Assembly (NCBI GenBank): GCA_047611425.1
Contig: JBLFWJ010000093.1
Location: 1-13,031, forward strand
From: JBLFWJ01 sp047611425
Lineage (GTDB): Bacteria > Bacteroidota > Bacteroidia > UBA10329
DNA length: 13,031 nt
Direction: 5' to 3'
The notes beneath the pieces were generated by a model. That model saw nothing but the letters and a program-made list of their open reading frames with translations. It ran no database searches and was not told the origin of the DNA. The translations under genes and the position numbers were made by a program. Below, one piece after another: positions 7,575 to 13,031 of this stretch (within the stretch, counting starts at the first letter, position 1; each line of letters begins with the position of its first letter).

Positions 7575-8545
7575 TGAAACGGATTTCAACCCTAATTCTA
7601 ATCATAGTTTCGCTTTCGGCCTTCGGCCAGAAGGAGATCAACACCATAGCTTTTGGTTCGTGTGCATTTCAGTTTACGAAGCAAGAAATCTGGCCAAAAA
7701 TCCAAATGAATAATCCTGATTGCTGGATATGGCTGGGAGACAATATTTATGGCGATTCTGAGGATATCAATGTAATCGAACGAAAGTATTCTAAACTAAA
7801 AGCCAACGCATATTACCAGGAGTTCAATAGCGCGCAACCTGTTTACGCGACATGGGATGACCATGATTACGGGAGCAATAACAGTGGAAAGGACTACCCG
7901 ACCAAAGAAGCATCGAGATTGGCGTTTTTAAACTTCTTTGATGAACCAAGCAACAGTCCTCGTTGGGATCGACCGGGTGTTTACACCAGCTACGATTTAG
8001 GTGAAGATGAGAAGTCTGTAAAGCTGATTCTGTTGGATACCAGATATAACCGCCAAGACCCATCACCGGATGGCGATGTATTGGGGCCTGAACAATGGGC
8101 CTGGCTGGAGAAAGAGTTAAAGGACAATCAGGCTACCATCACAATAATCGGATCCAGCGTTCAATTTGTTTCCGATGATCATGGGTTTGAAACTTGGGGA
8201 CATTTCCCAAGATCCAGGCAAAGGTTTATCGAGTTACTTGGAAGTACCGAAACAAAAGGAGCGATCTTCATTAGTGGTGATCGACACCTGACCGAAATTT
8301 CCTTGGAGAAGGGCACCAAGGCAGGTTTCCGTTTGTACGATTTTACTTCTAGTGGGCTTACCCATGGCATTCCAAAAATGTTTGTGAATGATTCGGAAAA
8401 GAGAATAGGGGAGTTTTACAACAAGAAAAACTTCGGCATCATCAACATCGATTGGGACAACAGAAACCTTTTGTTGGAGGCTCACAACGAGGACAATGCC
8501 CCTGTCTTGGGCCACATAATTAGCTTCAGCGAGTTAGGTCGCTAG
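7574..8545 (+). CDS. Secreted PhoD-like (alkaline phosphatase D family) phosphatase
   Basis: This 323-residue metallophosphoesterase is predicted to be periplasmic or surface-exposed, hydrolysing phosphomono- or diesters. A signal peptide at 1-19 ends SAFGQ. PhoD-type motifs follow: AFGSCA with Cys30, WLGDNIYGD (D56, N57, Y59), TWDDHDYGSNN (D95-D98), LLDTRYNR (R157), SSVQFV and SGDRHLTE (H238). This set of metal and Cys ligands matches PhoD enzymes. The protein is shorter than B. subtilis PhoD and lacks its long N-terminal domain, which is common in Bacteroidota. No T9SS tail is visible, so it is probably periplasmic or lipid-independent secreted. It is coupled to the response regulator by a one-base overlap (TAATG) and so is co-transcribed with it. 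Substrate and link to phosphate starvation are not shown by the sequence. Confidence 0.87.
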   Translation: MKRISTLILIIVSLSAFGQKEINTIAFGSCAFQFTKQEIWPKIQMNNPDCWIWLGDNIYGDSEDINVIERKYSKLKANAYYQEFNSAQPVYATWDDHDYGSNNSGKDYPTKEASRLAFLNFFDEPSNSPRWDRPGVYTSYDLGEDEKSVKLILLDTRYNRQDPSPDGDVLGPEQWAWLEKELKDNQATITIIGSSVQFVSDDHGFETWGHFPRSRQRFIELLGSTETKGAIFISGDRHLTEISLEKGTKAGFRLYDFTSSGLTHGIPKMFVNDSEKRIGEFYNKKNFGIINIDWDNRNLLLEAHNEDNAPVLGHIISFSELGR

Positions 8546-8591
8546 GGTTTTTAGGAATCGGTAGAATTCTGTCAGCCACTGGATGAATATT

Positions 8592-8605
8592 CAATGCATG
8601 CATTG
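8592..8605. repeat. 14-bp perfect palindrome CAATGCATGCATTG, possible operator
   Basis: This perfect palindrome lies one base upstream of the candidate -7 box TATCTTCG (8607-8614) of the alpha/beta hydrolase gene, in the spacer where -33 and -7 elements would flank a regulator. It fits a dimeric transcription factor site, but no function has been shown. Confidence 0.35.
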
Positions 8606-8606
8606 C

Positions 8607-8614
8607 TATCTTCG
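8607..8614 (+). promoter_or_regulatory. Candidate -7 box for the alpha/beta hydrolase gene
   Basis: TATCTTCG is one mismatch from TAnnTTTG and lies 23 bases before ATG 8638. It resembles TACCTTCG in front of the response regulator gene. No clear -33 element is seen because the expected place is taken up by the palindrome at 8592-8605 and its flank. Confidence 0.35.
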
Positions 8615-8637
8615 TAAACCCTAACTCCAACTTTATC

Positions 8638-9876
8638 ATGCGCATATCTGGCCTACTAGCCATTCTAATTCTCAGCTTTTTCTTTTCAGATGTGCAAGCA
8701 CAATTGATTAGCTATACCAAAGTGGATTCTTTCTCGGTAGACCAATTAAAGGATCGATGGAAGCGAATGGGAATTCCTCGGGTGATCATGCCTGTAAAGA
8801 ATGGTGTGGATGCCTACGACATTACTTACAAAACCACTTATGGTGACGGTTCGGAGGTTGTCGCTTCTGGAATTTACTTTGTTCCGATCAACGCTAAGAA
8901 ACCAGCGCCATTGTTGATTTACAATCACGGTACTACGATTCGGCCGGAACGAAGATTAGGCTACAATGGTGAGGATCAGATCTGTATTTTGTTTGCCACA
9001 GATGGTTATGCTGTTTGCGAACCTGATTATGTTGGTTTGGGCCATGGAGAGCGCAGGCATCTGTACATCCATGCTGATTCTGAGGCCGATGCTGGAATAG
9101 ACATGATGAAGGCCGTGGTTGAACTGGATTCGATGCTTGGGTTGGAGCGTGATTCTATGATTTTCATATCGGGTTATTCGCAAGGAGGTCATGCAGCAAT
9201 GGCTGTACATCGAAAGCTGCAAGAAGAGTATTCGAACGAGTACACGGTAACGGCATCCTCTCCTATGAGCGGCCCGTATGATCTTGATGGAGTGCAAGCC
9301 GATGTGATGTTCCATCCTTATTCGCAACCGCATTATCTGCCATATCTTCTATTAGGATACAATGAGGTTTACCAGATTTTCGAAAAAGAGCGCTTTTATG
9401 ATCAGGTATTTGCCAAGCCGTACAACGAAATTGTACAAGGTGTTTTTAATGGCAAACATTCGGTTGGAAACATCAACGATACGCTACCACTGGTACCCAA
9501 AGACATGCTGTCCGATAGCTTGGTGGATCTGTTTCTAAATGATCCTGATTTTAGATTTAAAAATCTATTGAAGGAAAACAGCATGGACAACTGGAAGCCT
9601 GAACGACCAGTGCAAATGTGCTTTTGTGATGGAGATGAAGAAGTAAGTTACCTCAATGCCATGGTTGCGCATAAGCGGATGAAAGAGCTTGGCGCGGAGA
9701 ACGTAACGCTAAAACGAGTTGGTAAAAAGTTTACACACCGATCTTGTGCAGATTGGGCAGTGGCCTACACCAAGTTCTACTTCGATAGCTTCAGAAAGGG
9801 AAGTAAGAAGGGAAGAAAGGGACCGTTGTTAAAACGGTGGGCTGTAAGTATTGCAAAAGGCACAATGAAAAAGTGA
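8638..9876 (+). CDS. Secreted alpha/beta hydrolase (lipase/esterase-like)
   Basis: This 412-residue secreted hydrolase has the alpha/beta fold. A hydrophobic signal peptide runs over residues 1-22, ending DVQAQ. A likely oxyanion segment IYNHGTT (94-100) precedes the nucleophile elbow ISGYSQGGH with Ser181. The acid is probably D333 in CDGDEEVSY (D331 is the alternative) and the base is His367 in FTHRSC. The order Ser-Asp-His is canonical. EPDYVGLGHGE (128-138) recalls the secretory lipase / PHB-depolymerase-like group. The C-terminus is basic (RKGSKKGRKGPLLKR) and has no T9SS tail. The substrate could be an ester, a lipid or a peptide and cannot be decided. The gene stands alone, 92 bases after the PhoD-like gene, with its own candidate promoter and an adjacent palindrome. 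Confidence 0.85.
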   Translation: MRISGLLAILILSFFFSDVQAQLISYTKVDSFSVDQLKDRWKRMGIPRVIMPVKNGVDAYDITYKTTYGDGSEVVASGIYFVPINAKKPAPLLIYNHGTTIRPERRLGYNGEDQICILFATDGYAVCEPDYVGLGHGERRHLYIHADSEADAGIDMMKAVVELDSMLGLERDSMIFISGYSQGGHAAMAVHRKLQEEYSNEYTVTASSPMSGPYDLDGVQADVMFHPYSQPHYLPYLLLGYNEVYQIFEKERFYDQVFAKPYNEIVQGVFNGKHSVGNINDTLPLVPKDMLSDSLVDLFLNDPDFRFKNLLKENSMDNWKPERPVQMCFCDGDEEVSYLNAMVAHKRMKELGAENVTLKRVGKKFTHRSCADWAVAYTKFYFDSFRKGSKKGRKGPLLKRWAVSIAKGTMKK

Positions 9877-9945
9877 TTGACGCGTGATCCAACTCGAACT
9901 CAATCAAAATAACTGGTAGCTGCCGCTCGAAGTGCCATTGCCAAC

Positions 9946-9953
9946 TATTTTAG
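9946..9953 (+). promoter_or_regulatory. Candidate -7 box for the PhnP-like gene
   Basis: TATTTTAG is one mismatch from TAnnTTTG but ends only four bases before ATG 9958. If real, transcription would begin at or very near the start codon, giving a leaderless message. No -33 element is evident. A chance match in AT-rich intergenic DNA is quite possible. Confidence 0.2.
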
Positions 9954-9957
9954 CCGC

Positions 9958-10740
9958 ATGTCTACGCAACGTCTCTCTCTAACTTTCCTTGGCACCGGCA
10001 CATCTCAAGGAGTGCCTGTAATTGCTTGCGATTGCATGGTTTGCACCAGCCAAGATCCAAAGGACGATAGAACTAGATCTTCAGTATTGATGGAAGTGGA
10101 TGGCAAGACGATAGTCATAGACACAGGGCCCGACTTTCGCAGGCAAATGTTGCGCGAAAAAGTGCAACAATTAAATGCCGTTATCTACACGCATGATCAC
10201 AAGGACCATTTGGCAGGAATGGATGATGTGCGAGCGTTTTGTTTTAAGCAGAAGAGGGCTATGCCGCTTTATGCTTCTCAAAATGTGCAAGATTCATTAA
10301 AGCGGGAATTCCCTTATGCCTTTGTAGCCAAAGAAAACAGATACCCAGGAGCCCCAATAATTGATTTAGAGCTCATTGACTATGCACCTTTTAGTGTTGA
10401 TGGAATTGAAGTAATACCCATCAAGGTTCGCCACGGCAAACAAAATATCCATGCTTTTAGAATAGAGGATATAACCTATATCACTGATGCCAACAACATC
10501 GCGCCAGAGGAAATGGATAAGATTCGCGGAAGCAAGGTGTTAGTAATTAATGCATTGCGGCAACAAACTCATCACAGTCATTTTAACCTAGAACAGGCTT
10601 TGGCGGTGGTAGAGGAGGTTAAACCCGAGATGGCATATTTGACGCACATTAGCCATCTGCTTGGAAAGCACGAAGATGTGCAAACAACCTTACCCGAAAA
10701 TGTTTTCTTGGCATATGATGGGTTGAAGGTGTCTAGCTAG
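9958..10740 (+). CDS. PhnP-like metallo-beta-lactamase-fold phosphodiesterase
   Basis: This 260-residue cytoplasmic MBL-fold hydrolase most resembles PhnP, a cyclic-phosphate/phosphodiester hydrolase, and the RNase Z-like group. It starts with the typical LTFLGTGTSQGVP. Metal ligands are the HxHxDH motif THDHKDH (H79, H81, D83, H84), H159, D177 and H230. A second zinc site is suggested by Cys24, Cys26 and Cys29 (CDCMVC) plus His233, matching the structural site of E. coli PhnP (three Cys and one His). The motif LVINALR..THHSHFNLEQAL (about 195-214) is characteristic of this subfamily. The length is normal and there is no signal peptide. No phosphonate (C-P lyase) genes are nearby, so in this organism it probably acts on some other phosphodiester. 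It stands alone, 81 bases after the hydrolase gene. Confidence 0.88.
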   Translation: MSTQRLSLTFLGTGTSQGVPVIACDCMVCTSQDPKDDRTRSSVLMEVDGKTIVIDTGPDFRRQMLREKVQQLNAVIYTHDHKDHLAGMDDVRAFCFKQKRAMPLYASQNVQDSLKREFPYAFVAKENRYPGAPIIDLELIDYAPFSVDGIEVIPIKVRHGKQNIHAFRIEDITYITDANNIAPEEMDKIRGSKVLVINALRQQTHHSHFNLEQALAVVEEVKPEMAYLTHISHLLGKHEDVQTTLPENVFLAYDGLKVSS

Positions 10741-10784
10741 ACTTATTTCTTTGGCACCGGGAAGACCATAAATCAACTTATTAA

Positions 10785-11118
10785 TCAGTCCATCTTTACA
10801 GTTATTGGCCACCCAACAAATTGTTTCGCATCCACTTCAGTGACATCAACGAATCTTGGCCAACACTCGAAGGTAACTTCTCGAGATGCCTTCTTGAAAC
10901 GGATTAATCCATAGCCAGCTCCGGTTGAAGGGCCATCAGGGTTAGCATAGGCTTGCATGGTTATTTTATTGTCAAAGCCATCAAGGTAGTTGCCCGTCCA
11001 AGGCAATGCATCGTTGGAGTTCTCTCCCGGTTTTTCACTTTCCGGCCACCACCATCGTTCGTAAATGGTGTTTACAATTGCAGGTACGGTAAATTCCCAT
11101 GGGCCATCTTGGTAATTC
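10785..11118 (-). pseudogene. C-terminal fragment of a PhoD-like phosphatase gene, cut by mobile DNA
   Basis: About 110 residues ending ITVKMD and a TGA read like the C-terminal end of a large PhoD-like metallophosphatase: GPWEFTVPAIVN, RWWWPE, DGFDNKITMQAYANP, GYGLIRFKK, EVTFECWPR and KQFVGWPITV. Going upstream on the minus strand, the coding stretch meets the IS3-type fragment at about 11118-11136. Beyond that the frame is just the antisense of the transposase, so the ATG at 11195 is not a real start. The signal peptide, metal-binding part and start are gone and I do not find them elsewhere in the window. Family assignment is from memory of motif style and is moderate; the conclusion that it is a truncated end is firmer. 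The right boundary is approximate. Confidence 0.5.
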
Positions 11119-11125
11119 TCAACTC

Positions 11126-11294
11126 CGTGTTGAACTTCAAGCTGAATGCGGTTGAACTGAGCTACAAACGGGAAAACATTAGAGACCTGGCCCATGAGCT
11201 GGACATAAGACCTGAACTGCTGTGCCGTTGGCGTAAGGAGTTCGGCTCAACCCAGACAGCGAGTTTTCCTGGTAATGGAAAAAAGAAAATGGAC
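11126..11294 (+). pseudogene. IS3-family OrfA transposase fragment
   Basis: In the + frame, NFKLNAVELSYKRENIRDL, AHELDIRPELLCRWRKEF and TASFPGNGKKKMD match the helix-turn-helix OrfA of IS3-type elements. The AVELS start and the RPELLCRWR recognition helix are the clearest hallmarks. Only about 50 residues remain. The normal coiled-coil end after SFPGNGK and the whole OrfB integrase are missing, and no start codon or inverted repeats are seen. On the left it abuts the phosphatase fragment (opposite strand) and on the right unrelated DNA. It is inactive debris. Boundaries are estimates from where the similarity stops. Confidence 0.65.
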
Positions 11295-11410
11295 GCCCAA
11301 GGAGTAGATGCGGCAGGGATCGGAGGAAGGATAATGCCCTTACCCGGGGGGGTCTTGGTAGCCACGGGTTGGCAGAGCCGAGAAGTCAGCAGATGTCATA
11401 GTACCCTTAG
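11295..11410 (+). mobile_element. Unassigned mobile-element segment, possibly group II intron remnant
   Basis: This stretch of about 115 bases belongs to neither flanking transposase. It is GC-rich, carries a run of seven G (from about 11346), and contains GAAGTCAGCAGATGTCATAG (about 11381-11400). That string recalls the sequence upstream of the reverse transcriptase in many bacterial group II introns. In one frame it reads AEKSADVIVP, like the first residues of some intron-encoded proteins. No reverse transcriptase domain or domain V hairpin is present, so the call rests on a short resemblance and could be wrong. Confidence 0.3.
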
Positions 11411-12075
11411 CAACCAGCCGAAGATCTGGAGGACCACCTACAGAAAGTGCGCTACATGAGCACACCCCATCGGAAGGCCAAGGTCAATAAGGCGAGCAAG
11501 GCCCAGCAAACCCAAAGTGCAGGCAAGGCCGCATTGGATGAGTTGAACAATCGCAACAACCGTTGGAGAAAGGAGCAGGACGAACGCCCCGGTCATAGCA
11601 GCAAGGAAGCGAAGTACACGAGCAACAAGACCCATTACAGTCCCACCGACCCCGATGCTCGGATAAGCGTAAAGCCGGGCAAGGCCCGCAAGCTCAACTA
11701 CCAAAGTCAGTTGAGTGTGGATATAGACCACCATGTGATCACGCATATAGGTGCTGATTATGCTGATAAGAAAGACAGTCAAAGTTTAGAGGATGTTGTG
11801 TTGCGAACCAAGAAAAGACTCAACGACCAAGGGCTACTTTTTACCACAGTGCTGGCCGATACGGGCTACAGCAGTGGCGAGAACTACGCCTTTCTTGAAG
11901 CGCAGGGCTTGATAGGCTACATACCCGCTCATGGAACGTATAAGGGCGGTCCCGAAGGGTTTGTCTACGAGCCAGCGCACGACCGTTGGTTGTGCAAGAA
12001 CGGCAAGTATGCCACCTTCAGAAAAGTGCAGAAGGACAAGAGCCGCACCCCTTATGGAACAGGTTACAATTTGAA
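11411..12075 (+). pseudogene. IS1182-family transposase, central fragment
   Basis: The frame after the TAG at 11408-11410 reads QPAEDLEDHLQKVRYMS and continues about 220 residues. It contains SPTDPDARISVKPGKARKLNY, LSVDIDHHVITHIGADYADKKDSQ, VLADTGYSSGENYAFLE, and YIPAHGTYKGGPEGFVYEP with CKNGKYATFRKV. These are the middle of an IS1182-type DDE transposase, including the segments that carry the first two catalytic aspartates. The ~200-residue N-terminal domain is absent. On the right the similarity ends near TPYGTGYN, before the usual cysteine-rich segment and last catalytic Glu, and runs into DNA that belongs to a minus-strand gene remnant. Base composition is visibly richer in G+C than the neighbouring genes, consistent with a foreign origin. 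No terminal inverted repeats were found. It is inactive. Confidence 0.8.
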
Positions 12076-12386
12076 GAAAAGCCTTCCTCTGCAAAAGCGT
12101 TTAAGCTTGTAGCGCCCGTTGGGGCATGATGGAGTTACCGTTGTGTTCTGTCCCGATACCATAGTGGTGTTAGGATAAGTGCCTAAAACCACTGGAGGTG
12201 GGCTTGGGCTTACTATGGATTGCAACCAGCAAAGAAGCTCCTTCAAGGCCCGTTAATTTCTGGGAATCCGTCTGGTCCCACATTCAATGCAAGGGTATTG
12301 AATGTGTTCTCGTTGGCTAGATGGGCAAAGCAAACAGCAGGTAGCATTACTACCAATGCGGTGATAATAGACAGAAAAGACTTCAT
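12070..12386 (-). pseudogene. 5' remnant of a secreted surface protein gene with frameshifts
   Basis: From ATG 12386 a 47-residue frame begins with a good signal peptide (MKSFLSIITALVVM, ending VCFAH) and continues ENTFNTLALNVGPDG to a stop at 12243-12245. Without a break in DNA the coding sense resumes in a second frame: SPSPPPVVLGTYPNTTMV, then GQNTTVTPS. A third frame follows from about 12133: APTGATSLNAFAEEGFSSN. The run LGxYPNT..NTTVTPS-APT.-TS is a known repeat-type motif of large Bacteroidota and cyanobacterial surface proteins (FG-GAP/HYR-like). So one gene appears broken by at least two frameshifts and cut by the IS1182 fragment near 12070. The 47-residue piece could still be made and exported, but I read it as decay. 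Confidence 0.5.
12279..12306. repeat. 10-bp inverted repeat with 8-base loop
   Basis: CACATTCAAT (12279-12288) and ATTGAATGTG (12297-12306) are perfect inverted repeats separated by eight bases. The pair lies inside the secreted-protein remnant and has no T-tract, so it does not look like a terminator. It may be incidental, since it encodes parts of ENTFNTLALNVG. Confidence 0.4.
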
Positions 12387-12442
12387 GTGTTGGATGGGGA
12401 TAATAAAGCCCGAATGTGGTTTCCTAGCACTCTGTTTGAAGA

Positions 12443-12541
12443 CTATTCCTTCAAAATTCTAACCACTTCATTCTGTCCATTGGCGGTCATCACTTCAATC
12501 GATGAAATGAGAAGATTAAGCTGACTCCAAAGGTGCGACAT
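12443..12541 (-). pseudogene. Remnant of a T9SS sorting-domain tail
   Basis: A 32-residue minus frame from ATG 12541 ends IEVMTANGQNEVVRILKE and TAG. That end matches the last residues of T9SS type A sorting domains and aligns position for position with the end of the next gene upstream (IEVVTSDGTSDVFRVVKE). The PNP motif and the core strands that should precede it are absent; the first ~15 residues (MSHLWSQLNLLISS) look like unrelated sequence or decayed domain. It is best read as the 3' end of a lost T9SS cargo gene. It lies just beyond the terminator of the neighbouring gene. Confidence 0.5.
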
Positions 12542-12560
12542 CTCTCCCTTTATTCTCCAC

Positions 12561-12603
12561 AAAACGAAAAAAGCCCACCGTATTGGTGGGCTTTTTTCGT
12601 TTT
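12561..12603. terminator. Bidirectional intrinsic terminator
   Basis: A perfect 19-bp inverted repeat (12561-12579 and 12585-12603) has a 5-base loop. The inner GC part GCCCACC/GGTGGGC is flanked by A6 on the left and T6 on the right, so a U-tract follows the hairpin on either strand. It lies 16 bases beyond the stop of the minus-strand T9SS gene at 12619, which it probably terminates. It would also stop plus-strand reading from the IS debris. Confidence 0.9.
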
Positions 12604-12618
12604 CTCCAGACAATCTTA

Positions 12619-13031
12619 TTATTCCTTCACCACTCTGAACACATCGCTTGTTCCATCAGAAGTGACCACCTCGATGGTGTAAAGTCCTTTTGCTCCGACT
12701 ATCTCCAGATCTATCCGTTCCGCATCAATCACCGTTTTCTTGTTCATTATCTGACCATGGATGTTCCTTACCGTTATAAATGCTTGCTCTGAGTCACCAA
12801 GTACAACGGTGACCTTTCCAGTTGTCGGGTTTGGGAAGATGTTAATCTCAGTTTCAGCTTCTTCGTTGGAAAAACGAGATAGCTCTCCGCCTTGGAAGCT
12901 TGAGGTTCCGAACAGATTATTGCCACTGTACGAACTGTAGTTAGATGTTGGGCTACAGAACGTTTTCACTTTCCATTGGTAGGTAGTTTCTGCCTGCAAG
13001 AAGTTAAGCTGAGTAGAAGTGGTAGGAGCTG
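12619..13031 (-). CDS. C-terminal part of a T9SS-exported protein (FN3-like plus sorting domain), runs off the right edge
   Basis: The minus-strand frame is open to the window end, reading APTTSTQLNFLQAETTYQW before KVKTFCSP, so the gene begins outside and the TTG at 12999 is not a start. The visible 137 residues comprise the last strands of a fibronectin type III-like domain (TTYQWKVKTFCS). A linker rich in Ser/Asn/Gly follows. The end is a T9SS type A sorting domain with INIFPNPTTGKVTVVL, ITVRNIHGQIM and GLYTIEVVTSDG, finishing FRVVKE. The product is therefore exported through the type IX system and anchored to, or released from, the cell surface. Its enzymatic or adhesive part is not in the window. 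A strong terminator follows the stop. Confidence 0.88.
   Translation of the reverse strand, partial: APTTSTQLNFLQAETTYQWKVKTFCSPTSNYSSYSGNNLFGTSSFQGGELSRFSNEEAETEINIFPNPTTGKVTVVLGDSEQAFITVRNIHGQIMNKKTVIDAERIDLEIVGAKGLYTIEVVTSDGTSDVFRVVKE

Noticed and set aside
10745..10770. TGGCACC resembling a sigma-54 -24 element
   Set aside because: There is no TTGC-type -12 partner at the right spacing, and it lies after a gene end rather than before a plus-strand gene.
11119..11195. N-terminal extension of the phosphatase fragment to an ATG at 11195
   Set aside because: This part is the reverse complement of the OrfA fragment, so the ATG is accidental.
10953..11459. A 168-residue plus-strand open frame carrying an OrfA-like middle
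   Set aside because: Its first 60 residues are the antisense of the phosphatase fragment and its last 55 are unrelated GC-rich sequence. Only about 11126-11294 is transposase-like, so it is a chance fusion across junctions.
12064..12246. A 60-residue minus-strand frame containing LGTYPNTTMVSGQNTTVTPS
   Set aside because: It has no start context of its own. It is the second frame of the frameshifted secreted-protein remnant, and its last residues leave the coding frame.

Overview
The window looks like chromosomal DNA from a marine or freshwater Bacteroidota (Flavobacteriia/Cryomorphaceae-like). The main evidence is three intact or partial genes and one remnant that end in type IX secretion (T9SS, Por) C-terminal sorting domains. 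Shine-Dalgarno sites are scarce, several genes have candidate Bacteroidota-type -7 boxes (TAnnTTTG-like), and individual proteins resemble Bacteroidota subtypes (YhaQ/YhaP-like ABC pair, short Ppx/GppA, an HTH-less sigma-54 response regulator). No rRNA, tRNA or CRISPR was seen.

Layout. Positions 1-3019 (+) hold a tightly overlapping operon: an ABC exporter ATPase (5' end outside the window), its permease, and a Ppx/GppA phosphatase. Positions 3012-6286 (-) hold two ATGA-coupled paralogues of the arylsulfate sulfotransferase (ASST) beta-propeller family. Both have signal peptides and T9SS tails. The downstream copy has Pro where the active-site Arg is expected. A short divergent promoter region (6287-6416) separates them from a sigma-54 response regulator that lacks the DNA-binding domain. 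That regulator is coupled by a TAATG overlap to a secreted PhoD-like phosphatase. Next come a secreted alpha/beta hydrolase, preceded by a 14-bp palindrome touching a putative -7 box, and a PhnP-like metallo-beta-lactamase-fold hydrolase.

From about 10785 to 12541 the DNA is a graveyard. It holds the C-terminal end of a PhoD-like gene (-), an IS3-type OrfA fragment, a ~115-bp segment that may be group II intron debris, and a central fragment of an IS1182-like transposase. On the minus strand there follow a frameshifted, truncated 5' part of a secreted surface protein gene and a short remnant of a T9SS tail. The right edge holds the C-terminal part of another T9SS-exported protein (FN3-like, -), followed by a strong bidirectional terminator.

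The ordinary genes are recognisable families. The most unusual points are the ASST pair with a diverged active site, the HTH-less regulator coupled to a phosphatase, the palindromes beside two putative promoters, and the mosaic of mobile-element debris with gene remnants on both sides. I do not see a clearly new multi-gene defence or biosynthetic system.
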